Of a stretch of 64,000 nt of DNA, positions 47,301 to 57,438 are shown piece after piece. Positions within the stretch are counted from its first letter, which is position 1. Each line of letters begins with the position of its first letter. The stretch spans positions 1,054,001 to 1,118,000 of the forward strand of contig OY751486.1 in the NCBI GenBank assembly GCA_963565915.1, given 5' to 3'. The DNA is from Entoloma clypeatum (taxonomy: Eukaryota; Basidiomycota; Agaricomycetes; Agaricales; Entolomataceae). Below the pieces are notes generated by a model that saw only the letters and a list, made by a program, of their open reading frames with translations, made no database searches and had not been told where the DNA came from. A program made the position numbers and the translations under genes.

Positions 47301-47560
47301 AGTTTCGGTGCTGAGCCAGCAGAGGCTTGTCGGTTGTGATCAGTACTTGTAAATTCATTAGACTACTAGTTGCTTTGTATAGCTAGGAAATATGCAATAT
47401 ATGTTTTTTTTTGTTCACTACTGCATTAGGTGTTACACAATTAAGTGTTCCGATGTCTTAATAGCACCCATAGCTCTCGTAGATGAAGAGCTACGGGGAG
47501 CTATGGGGAGCTATGATAGCTTGGTGGGTGGCTATGTGAACTCAATAACAGGGACTTGTC

Positions 47561-47872
47561 TGTTGAAACTTTTCCATCATGTAGATTAGATTAGATTAGA
47601 TTACACCACGTGACCTTTACACATCTTTGATTACATACTTATTTGGTTGGTACAAACAGTAGTATGGTATATAAGACCAGGAAACTGTCAATATCAATAA
47701 GTTGTCTCTTGACTCTTAACCAGCTCCATCGCTCTTATCAGCCTCAACCGCTCTCACCAAGCCTCACCCTCCCAAACCATGTAAGTGGCTAGAACGGTTA
47801 AGTAGAGTACTTCCATACTGTAGCTGTGTTGCTCAGTACGTCTGTGGCTAGCGCCCAGGTGGAACTTCAACA
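47561..47872 (+). repeat. 5' LTR of Ty1/copia element
   Basis: 312 bp bounded by inverted TGTTGAA ... TTCAACA. Near its start is an ATTAG microsatellite (47,582-47,604) and at 47,670 a TATATAAG box. It is followed directly by a primer-binding site. No 3' LTR exists in the window because the element is truncated. Confidence 0.7.
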
Positions 47873-47887
47873 GGTTATGGGCCCCGG
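47873..47887 (+). other. Copia primer-binding site, initiator-tRNA type
   Basis: GGTTATGGGCCCCGG is complementary to the anticodon arm of initiator methionine tRNA (…GGGCCCAUAACC…). That is the half-tRNA priming known for copia-like elements, and it sits immediately after the LTR end. Confidence 0.65.
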
Positions 47888-48229
47888 ATAGCAGAGGGAC
47901 TTGGGAACGCTGGCAACAGCAAGTACCTGCCCACTCTACCCTGGTTGGCAAAGAACCGATCGAAAGATCTAGGTTCTGAGTCATACTTCTTCACATGTGA
48001 ACCTGGGAACATCATTACGACAAGTACCTGTCATGAAGCGTCCCTAAGGGGATTGACTTAGTACACATCATGTGGAAACGTTGATCGTACCTCATACACT
48101 TCTGACAAAAAGGTTTTTTCCCACAACCGCTATTCCTGAAGGGAATATGTTATGAGGAATCATTTATTTGTTTTCTCTGAAAATCAAGAACATCACTGAT
48201 TGGGAAAACTCCTTTTAGACTCATTAAAA

Positions 48230-51200
48230 ATGTCTACCTCTCACTCCGCCCTCGACTCCATCACCGTCTTCGACGGCATCGACTACCAGAGTTGGGCCAA
48301 GAAAATGAAGTCATACCTTCTCCATCAAGGAGTCTGGCGCATCGTATCCGGCGACATTGAGCGCCCCGACATCGCGGACTTTACAGTCATGGTCTCCACC
48401 CCTGCCTCCGCCACCTCAACGTCTGCAACTCAACCTCCGGTGGTCACCACTACCGTCGACCAACCTGCCTTCCACAAGGAAAGGAAGATTTGGATTAGGG
48501 ACGACGACATGGCTCTAGGCTCCATCTGCCTCAAAGTCTCTGAGGCAATCAGGAGGCACATCAAGGACGCCAAGTCCTCAAAAGACGCCTGGACATCATT
48601 GAAGGACTCTTACTCAAAGGTCTCCCCCACCACCATATTTGGTGATTTCAAAGCCGCAGCCTCTTTCAAACTGTCTGGTCAGGACCCTGTGCCGGAAATC
48701 GAGCGCCTTGGGTCACTCTTCGCTTGCCTTAGTGATTCAAAATTCGTTGTGCCTGATCTGATGCAGGCTATGATCTTGGCAAGTGCCATTCCTGACACTT
48801 GGTCATCTCTCTCCACCGCTCTCTTTCAAGTCTACAATGCCGATGACTTCACATGGCAGGCAGTCACCGACAGCATCGTTTCAGAGTACAGGCGCAAGTA
48901 TGTGATAGGGTCTACTTGGGCATCCAACGAGCAGGCCCGGAAAATCTCCGGGACTAAGCGAAAGGGGCAAGACCCCAAATGGGAAAAGCAATCCGCACCG
49001 AGTACCTCACGTAACAACACTGATGAGCGGCCTAACTCGACCGACCAGAGTACCGCTTCTGAAAAGAAGAAGGGAAAAGGACGCTGGCGCAACCAGAAGA
49101 AACACGCCAACAACGCTGACAACAACTCCGACCACGCTGAGGAAATGGTCGAGTTTATTGCACCGGCCATTGAGCAAGCCCCTCGTCATCCTGCTCCCTG
49201 TCCCCTTCCTCCTTGTCAACATGCCCCTTGCCCTCTCCCTCCTCACCATGCACCATCTTTCACCACCATCACCGGTCACGGAAAGACTTCCTTTACTGTA
49301 CAACCTGAGTCAGAAAGGATGCAGTCACTACTGCAATGCATGAACCCTCCTCCTTCCCAGTACACCAGGCTTCCTTCTGGAAAGCCGTCAGTGTGGAAAA
49401 AGAATGAGAGGGTGAAAAAACTCGCCCGAGAAATCGGCGCCCGACCCTCTGGGTCAAATCTTCATATCTTGGACACCATCATTCCGGACATTGACGAGAG
49501 GCCAACTAAACAGCGTCGAGTTACTCCGCCGTTAGACCAATCGCTGAAAATGATGGACATCGACCAGGAACGGATGGGGCCGGATGAGTTTGATTACGAG
49601 ATAGAACTTGACGGTCTGTCAAACCCTCTTCCTAAACCTTACCAAATGCGGAAAGCTAATTATGCCTCTCAACAGACATATAACATATTAGCTAGTACCA
49701 CTACAGAGTGCGTAGATCACTTCAGCAGTGATCTACACAAAAAATATATTAAACATTTTGCCTCTTGTACACACTGTAAGGAAAAAGAACGCGCGCAATG
49801 GATCTTAGATTCCGGCGCCTCTTTACACTTCACCTATGAGTTTAAGGACTTCGCATATTATAGACCTCTCACGGTCAAGCGTTTCGTCCAAACTGCAGCT
49901 AAAGGGAAAAAACTGGAAATTCTCGGAGTTGGGGCCGTTCCAGTATGGCACACCCTAAATGGGGAAGTTAAAACCCATCTTCTCAGACCAGTATTCTACA
50001 TTCCGGACATGGACACACGCCTATTGTCCCTAGGCGTCTTCCTTAACCATGGTTACAAAGTAGACGGAACTTGTGGAGAAATCAACATCTCCAAAGGGCT
50101 GAACAAAATCCAGTTTTCGCCCCACATCCTTGGTCAAACCATTTACTGGTTAGACACTGAAATATGCTATGACCAGATCCATGTGATCTCGAGCGAAATC
50201 ACTGTCGAAACATGGCACAAGCGCCTTGGTCACCCAAATGATCAAGCACTCTGAAAGATTCCCACCAGTACCAAAGGGGTACCTGAAACACTAGTACGTG
50301 AGAAATCACAGGAAAGTTGCACAGGTTGCCTCAAAGGGAAAATGCCGAATCAGTCATATCCCAATTCGATGACAAGGGCAACCAAAACCTTTGATCTGAT
50401 CCATTCCGATCTCAAACAGATATCCACGGCATCATACCATAAATATAAATATATCCTCATGTTTTTGGACGATTTTTCATCCCACGTCTGGGTTGTCTTG
50501 CTTAGAAAGAAGTCTGATGCCATCACGGCACTGCGACAATTTCTTGCGATGATCCAGAATCAGTTCGCCGCCACTCCTAAAAAATGGCGAGTTGATGGAG
50601 GTGGAGAGTTTGACGAATACAAAGATGTACTTGCCGATCATGGAGTTCTGATCGACGTCACGCTCCCGTATCAGCACCAGCAGAACGGTAGAGCAGAACA
50701 GATAAATCGAACCCTGTGGGAGAAATCTCAGGCCTTGCGCTTCGACGCGTGCTTACCCCCTATGTGGTGGGAATTCTGTTTGGAACATGCAGTGTTTCTC
50801 TACAACAGAACCCCCATGCAGCGTCTCGAATGGAATACCCCTTACTTCAGGGTGACCAATGAGATGCCCGATATGTCAAGCATCAGAGTCTTCGGATGTC
50901 AGGCATATGTGTATATCCCAAAGGAAAAACGTAGAAATTCCCTGGAGTCTAGATCTCGATTGATGATTTATCTCGGATCAAAACCAGGGGTCAAAGGATA
51001 CCGCTTCATGGATCCTGAGACTAATACAATTTTCATGGGTGGGAAAGCTATCTTTGATGAAAGCAAGTACCCTAGATGCCACATCGACCCTTTGCCAGAA
51101 AACCATCCAGAAATGGAAAACCCAGAACCGGCTGATGAGTTTGAGGACCTCATCCCCGGAAACGATGACAATGACAGTCATTACGAAAAACCTCACGACC

Positions 51201-51595
51201 CTGTTCCCACTGGACAGGATCACCCTGAATCAGATGATGACTTGCCGTCTAGCGAGCCCAACAATGAACCACGAGTACCCACTCCAGAACCAGAACAAGT
51301 ACCAGATCGACCGATCAGGGAACGACAAGTTCGGAGAATGCCAGGTAGCATCTATGGAGAAGACACCCCTGCTTCTGATCTTGAGAAAATGGATGGAAGA
51401 CATAGATTAGGCGGTCAAACTACATGGATGAACGATCTCCTAATGGAGGCAATCTCTATCCAAGTGGGCATCATCGAAATGTCACACAAAAATATATACT
51501 CTCTTCCAAACAAAGAAGATTGGTATGCGGCAGAACGAAAAGAGCTAGACATGCTCAAAAGCCGCGGGGTGATCACAGAGTTAGTACCCCCTGGG
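48230..51595 (+). mobile_element. Ty1/copia gag-pol, truncated before reverse transcriptase
   Basis: One long frame from MSTSHSALDSITVFDGIDYQ: gag (WAKKMKSYLLHQGVWRIVSG), a linker without a CCHC knuckle, protease (WILDSGASLHFTYEF), then GAG-pre-integrase (WHKRLGHPNDQAL). A single TGA at 50,252-50,254 lies inside the HHCC finger, whose Cys pair (CTGCLKG) follows in the same frame. Integrase has the D, D, E residues in IHSDLKQI, VDGGGEFDEY and NGRAEQINRTLWE. The frame ends at about 51,595 a few residues after LVPPG, just where RT should begin. There it runs into reversed POL1 sequence. It is therefore dead, but apart from the truncation carries only one stop. Confidence 0.9.
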
Positions 51596-51596
51596 C

Positions 51597-52745
51597 AATG
51601 TTTGGGATTTCAGCAGTCATTGGAATTGGAGGCTCTGCAAAGTAAAGAAAAGGGTGAGGATTGGGCATCGAGGGGAAGGCATAGACACGTACCATTGAAT
51701 CCGCGAACAACCTTAGTCACCGTACACATCTCTCTGCGTCGGCACGATGTTTGGGTCGCACACGTTGCCTCTTCGTCGGATTCAACGGGTCATTCACGTG
51801 GCAGAATGTACAGATTCCGTTGAATGTTCTCCACAGTGACGCAGCATGAAACTCACGCGCCGAAGATCTTGTCTTTCAGTTTGCCAACGAAGTAACAAAG
51901 CTCGCCTTCGTGCTCCAGGTAATCGAGCCAGAAGAAGCGCAGGGAGCTGTCGGGCTCCAAAGCTGAAATGTTGCTGGTTTTGACGGATGACGAAGGCGAT
52001 GCGGCCAAAGGTCCAAGCGTATCTTCCGCCGCCACTGCAAGTCCATCATAAACTGTCAACCACGACGGTTTTGCGTCTTGTTCTGGCAGGTCCTGGGCTT
52101 TGGCTTCTTATCGATCGTGATATCCACCGGCTCTGCTTTTCGACATCCATGAACGCGTCCATATAAAGGTCATCAAAAGACATGTCCGCCGCTGAATGGT
52201 AGTCACTGGTGACATCAAGCTGGGCCATTCTGGCGGTCGATCGCTGGCATGGACGGGGCGCTTCTTGGGACTGAAATATATGTCGTCGCTGGGGGCCGGT
52301 ATGCCATCTTCAACGAGGCTATCGGACGACATGTCCCCGAACGAGGACCGCCTGTGATACGTGGAGGAGTCGCAGCGGATAGGTGAGGAGATAGGGCTTT
52401 CGTTTGGGGGATATTTTACTCGCGATATGCAGAGGACGGGGCTGTGAGGTCGTCCATACCGCCCAAAAGCGTAGACATAGCTCTTGCTCTTCTCATCCCT
52501 CTTCGCTGCAAGCGCGATTGAGCACGATTGCACGGCACCGTCGAGCTCGACCACGTGGGCTTTCCGAACTCTTCCCTTGGACTCATTTTCTTCTCCGAAA
52601 TCTTCTCTGCCATCACCCATGGAGCCCCGCACCATCGTCGACGACAAAATTATCTTGTGGTAAGCTCCCGTTGACGATTGTCTTGTATTGATGTTTGGTA
52701 ACTTCATCGTATATTTCCACGGCCGATGTCTATTGCGTCTTGGAG
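51597..52745 (-). pseudogene. POL1 N-terminal fragment, copy C
   Basis: Minus-strand DNA polymerase alpha pieces, running from the N-terminus at about 52,745 (HQYKTIV-like, GEENESKG) through the Ser/Pro region to LRFFWLDYLEHEGELCYFVG. It then reaches a degraded VENIQRN block and an IPNIAQ-equivalent at 51,600, where it is cut by the copia junction. The part up to 52,568 is nearly identical to 2,421-3,385 inverted. Frame shifts and introns are as in copy A. Confidence 0.7.
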
Positions 52746-52749
52746 GACA

Positions 52750-54070
52750 GGCATTATTTAGATGCGCGCTGGAAAGCCAGGGTCAAATATCGGGTGGTGG
52801 AACGACAATCACACTCGTACCGAAAGGGATGATCTCCGTCTTGGATTCATCCTCTTTTTTGGTTCAAGACGAGAATAGGAACGTCTTGAAGTGAGGTGCT
52901 TCAAAGTTGGCAGGATCCAACTTGACCTGAACTCGGTCGTAGATGCGACGCAGAAGCGTATCTCCATGTCGACGAACTCAAACTTGGCCGAGGATGACAC
53001 AACCTCGAGAAGGCCCTTCAACTTCGTACGCTCCTTCAAAGATAGCGTATCGACCTCCACGGTATCGAAGTTAGCAGCTAAAAGGGTCAAACATTCTAGA
53101 GTAAGCTCACAGGAGATGTTGTAGTACGCATCGACCATTCCGAGGTTCAGCGCAGAGACATCCATCTGATCCTCTGCGGATAAGGCGGACCAATTGTAAT
53201 ATTGTCAGGAGCAACCTACCAATTGCGGTGTACTTGGAGTTGGCAAGGCCATTCTCGACGAACTCCGAAAGATGGCCAGACAGGTGTTGATGGCTGCAGG
53301 TGGTAGTAGTTCAGATTCTGAGTCATCCGTCGGTAAAAATACGTCCACGCCGCATCCTAGATGAAAAGGGATCAGAAAACTAGTGAGGAAAACAATCATC
53401 AATCATGTGCTCGTAAACCGCCAAAATACGGAGCATACGTTCGCTTCTCAACCATTGTGGAGGGGCCCTAGGCGGAACAGTCCAACCGCGGTTCAAACAG
53501 ATGTCGAATATGGCCCAGATAATACTGTGAAATATCTATATCAAAACGTGATCCGGACCAGAGCGAAAGAGGCTTACCGCCCAGAGGACTGCTGCGCGAA
53601 GACCACGTCGGCGAGGACAATGAAAACTAGAGTAGAAAGTGAGACAAAGAGAAGATGCAGAAACTGTTAAGCTCCAAACTCTGGAACCGGGCCGTCGACT
53701 TGATAAGCTGGCACTTCTCAAGGAGAACGGCAGCGGAGTGGACGATGTCGACTCGGTTCTGGATCAGATCCTCTTGATAGAAGAGACAGACACGATATAA
53801 GCCGGGCGACTTGAGCATGCACACATACCTATTCCGCGAATCAGCCACCGTCGACCCAGGAGGAGACTTGAACTTACCCAAGCACGATCTCCGCATTCAG
53901 ATTATCCGCCAGCTTCGTCGACACAGGGCAGCTGCTGGTTCAGCAAGCTCAGATAATACTGCTGTTTCACGATGATAATCCCCCCTCCAGCACGGCCTGC
54001 GACGACAGCCCCACTCACTTCCGGGTTGTATATCTGCGACGTTAAGAGGGGAACATTTCCGTCATGGATT
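52750..54070 (-). pseudogene. BRR2 fragment, copy C
   Basis: Same content and breaks as the BRR2 piece of copy B, including MDVSALNLGMVDAYYN with one residue changed (A to D) and the SLKERTKLKGLLEVV segment. No intact helicase or Sec63 domain. Confidence 0.7.
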
Positions 54071-54079
54071 ACCCACCTC

Positions 54080-55810
54080 GAGTCCGGAAAGGCGCCGTTG
54101 TGCTCATCCTGCGACAGGATAAGGCGTGGTTCGACGCCAAGTATGATCGATGAGGACGGCAGGAGGAGCTTGAGGTCACGTGTCCGGTTTATATCAGCGC
54201 CCAAGTTCAACGTACATGGGCTCTCTCTCTTTCCACAGGCTCATGTTCACTGCTGAAGAAGACGACCGGAACCCACCCATCGACACATGGCCGAAACCCC
54301 GGAACAGTAGCGTGAGTCGGTTCCAGAGCGCGAGTCGTGTCCCTTGCCCATACTGGCCCTTACGCTTACCAGCAGGGGTATGTACATCGAAGCCTTGTTA
54401 AGATTGTTTCTTGGCGCCTTAGTTCGGGGAAGCTCAGGGTGCGGGAGTTCATGTCGTCATGAGTGCGAAAACGGCACCAGCCCGCGGCATTCTTGCCTTC
54501 ACATCGACGTCGACGTAAGGTTCCTCTTTACCATACCTACTTTCCTACTAACCAGCGTTGTATTGTAGCCGTAAAGCTGGACGTTCTGCGCGCGGCGAAC
54601 ATGCATTAGCGATATATGGCATGCTTGCGGGCGCTGGAAGTTCTACCGCAGACGATATTGGGGTACTTTCGATCCATGGTGCTGGCACCAATGCCAACGT
54701 GAGTAAGTTTTACACGGCGGTGCTGCTGCTGTTTGGCAAATGGCAGGTCTGATACACAACGCCGCCGCGACGGGTAGCAATCGGCGCAGCGAGTGAGTGA
54801 ACCGCCTCTATTGCCCACCAAATCTGACATGGGAAAAAGCAACATCTACTCTCGCTTTCAGGATAGGACCTTCCTCGTGTTCCCGTCAAAGTCCATTCAT
54901 ACCGATGGTATCCGGGCGGGGGTTATGGTATGCGGCCCTTACATCTTGCAAAAGATGACTTTATTGCAACCGACCTCTAGTCATTCAAGTGATCTCAGCC
55001 GGTGCGTTCCTTGTACTGTTCGTAATGAGTAGGTTCCAATGCTCCAAAAAGGCAGCGCGAGAAGAGCGGTTTCAACGACTTGGTCGAAGCTGAAAGATGC
55101 TACAAAGCCATGAGCGATATGATGATCAAGAACTCGCTCGTGAAGATCAAAGACCATCCTCCTTACCTCGGCGAGATGGGGGGCAAGGTGCTGCTGAACT
55201 CGATGGCGAGGGCAACCTTCGACTCGAATTCAGGAGTGTACTCCTTTGCAAACGAACTGCCCAACAAAGTCTCATTCGATGCATCCAATGTCGCAGCTAT
55301 TACTGCGGCTGGCGGGATTGGGGTATCTTCCGAGGCAAGCATCGGTATCGGTGTCGACCAAGGTTTGTTTTTATCCACATGTCACGTGAAACCATTATGT
55401 TCAATCAAGATATTTAGAGTTGATCTCGGCCGTCCCCTCTCATATTCCGACTTTTGTATCGCGCAACTTTACTGAGGCAGAGAGTGCTTATTGCCGATCT
55501 CAACCCTCGTTGGGCTGGCAAAGAGGCCTTTTTCATGTCGCTCGGCGTCAAGTCCAAAGGGGCTGCTGCTTCCTTGAAAGGCATTGAAATGCTCGACGTT
55601 CCCGAGACCGATGCTCCGACTGTCACCCTTCGCGGTGTTGCGAAGGCTGAAGCCAAAGCGAAGGGTGTCGGAAAGGTATTGATTTCGTTGAGCCATTTTG
55701 AGGTACGTCGACATGCCTCTTTATTTTTTGCCCCTTTGGCTCAACGACATTGCCCTAAGACTGTCGCAATCGCTTTTTCACACAGGCAATCTTGATCGCA
55801 TTTTATAGAT
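54080..55810 (+). pseudogene. FAS2 C-terminal fragment, copy C
   Basis: Same content as copy B: ketoacyl synthase end with SIHGAGTNAN, missing GHSKG loop, then the phosphopantetheinyl transferase domain (RWAGKEAFFMSLGVKSKG) ending in KVLISLSHFE. Identical frame breaks show they arose before the duplication. Confidence 0.75.
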
Positions 55811-56059
55811 CGAATCATGTACGCCGATCGTTGCCAATAGAATTTACGCTTATCTTGTCGCCAATCACTCGGAAAAAGAGCTTAACTGCAGCTTTTACAA
55901 ACGATATAAGTAAGTACGCTGGATGGACCATGGCGACGGTAAATACTTGGCGAGGAACACATGTAGGCCGACAGTGATTCGCTTCAAAGGCTTTCTAATT
56001 TTCTGTTCATGGAGATTAGCGCGGTCCTCGGCAGAGTGGGAGATTGAGACGCACCTTTT

Positions 56060-56540
56060 CCATTTCATCGAGGTCATTCGGCTCGATCCTGATTATCTTT
56101 CTCCCGATAAATTTTGTCGATTTGCTCCATCTGATTCCAAGTTTCCTTGTCACAGACAAAGTTAATTGAGATACCTTTGTGACCGAATCGTCCTGCGCGC
56201 CCTATATGATGATCATTAGGAAGCCTGAGTTTATCTATGGTCGGGGAGTCGAGCCAACCAATACGACGGATGTAAGTCTCAATATCAGGTCGTTCGCCCA
56301 CACTCTTGTCTCGCCCGTTCATGAGAGGAAGCTCATAGTCGACGACCATGTTGACCTGCAAGATGTCGATACCACGCGCGACGACGTTTGTTGTTATGAG
56401 GACCTTTTTTAAACCACGCCATGACAGACTGGGCAAAGTTAATACTTGTACCGATCGTGAGGAGAGAATGCGGGCTGACAAGTTACGTTCTGCATCTTCT
56501 TTTACAACAAGTGACGTAGCGAAATTTCGCTGCATCACAT
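56060..56540 (-). pseudogene. DBP5 C-terminal fragment, copy C
   Basis: The minus strand carries [15 protein letters not shown] (motif V region), [47 protein letters not shown] (motif VI) and [13 protein letters not shown]. This is the second RecA domain of Dbp5. A foreign 20-residue piece ([19 protein letters not shown]) separates YIRRIG from GRAGRFG; it reads like a retained intron. The N-terminal half is absent. It ends at the palindromic repeat beginning near 56,500. Confidence 0.7.
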
Positions 56541-57040
56541 GATGCGCAAGCCTTTTTTACTCTCGAGTTCATTTGATCAAAGAATTTTCCGACAAAGTCC
56601 CAAAATCTCGCCCGCTAGCCAAGGACCCATAGATTAGATATGGGCACGTGAATTTTTGATTTATGTGAGTCGGCTGATGGATTCCTACTGTACAAGATCT
56701 GTGCGAGTACCCAGCAGGAATAAATCCATTTTAGGCGGCCAAGCCGTGGTTTCTGCGCGTATCTACGTGAGAATAAGGAAACAAACCATTCCTCTTGGTG
56801 CAGCCATTGTAAGCAGTCTACGCTCTGGAGTCTCTGTTTCTTACAGAGTTTGTTTCCTTTCCTCTTTTCTTTTTTCTACGGACACCAGTATCTGGCCCAA
56901 ATCTCAATGAATCGAGATTCATTCAAAAGAAATACCAGGAAAAAGCTGCCGCGACATATTTGGGCCGAAATCATATAGGTTTTCAGTGATCTCGGCATGT
57001 GCCGAGTCGCAGGACATTTTAGTATAATGCCGGAGCTGTC
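56500..57040 (-). repeat. Dispersed repeat with near-palindrome, right copy
   Basis: Opposite-orientation relative of 11,342-11,540. Shared blocks are AGCGAAATTTCGCT (56,517-56,530), TGATCAAAGAATTTTCCGAC (from 56,573), TTTGGGCCGAAATCAT and CTCGGCATGTGCCGAG (56,988-57,003). About 330 bp not present in the left copy lie between the two block pairs. Confidence 0.6.
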
Positions 57041-57065
57041 CATTCCACTTTGACGTTCATCACAA

Positions 57066-57438
57066 AGCTGGCAGGGGACATTGGGCGGTCTCCCGACCAT
57101 CTCGCACAAATAAGCGCAAATTAATTGGGAGCCCGTCGGGATTCCAGCTAAACGAGTAATGAGATTGTGTATTTGTCTGGGTGTCGCACAGCAAATCCCA
57201 CAATTAAATCATTTGTCTTGTTTTCCGTTTTGGCAGGTGCTGCCGTGGCAACAACGCGCAACCAAAAGAAAAAATCGCAAAACAGGTCAATTGTGCAATT
57301 TGCTGTGGCCCGCGGGGCAGCCTCCCAGACAAATAATTACTCGTTTAGTCGGGATCCCGACGCGCACCCTGTTTTCCAATTAATTTGCGCTTATTTGTGC
57401 GAGATGTGGGAGACCGCCGCGCAATGTCCCCTGCCAGC
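57066..57438. repeat. Fold-back element (near-complete inverted repeat)
   Basis: Left arm 57,066-57,215 and right arm 57,283-57,438 are imperfect reverse complements, e.g. AAATAAGCGCAAATTAATTG against CAATTAATTTGCGCTTATTT. Even the central 70 bp is partly self-complementary. It looks like a MITE or other fold-back element. The predicted ATG of the JmjC gene (57,424) lies in its right arm. Confidence 0.8.

Larger units (their letters stand above)
52576..56146. repeat. Segmental duplication, mosaic copy C
   Basis: Partner of 22,838-26,408 (same orientation, offset 29,738). Relative to that copy, homology ends on the right at about 56,146. Here the DBP5 part continues, so copy C is the more complete version. 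Confidence 0.9.

Noticed and set aside
46803..47352. Overlapping frames rich in Pro, Cys, Asn, Ala
   Set aside because: Composition artefact of the C-rich minisatellite; open in several frames and on both strands.
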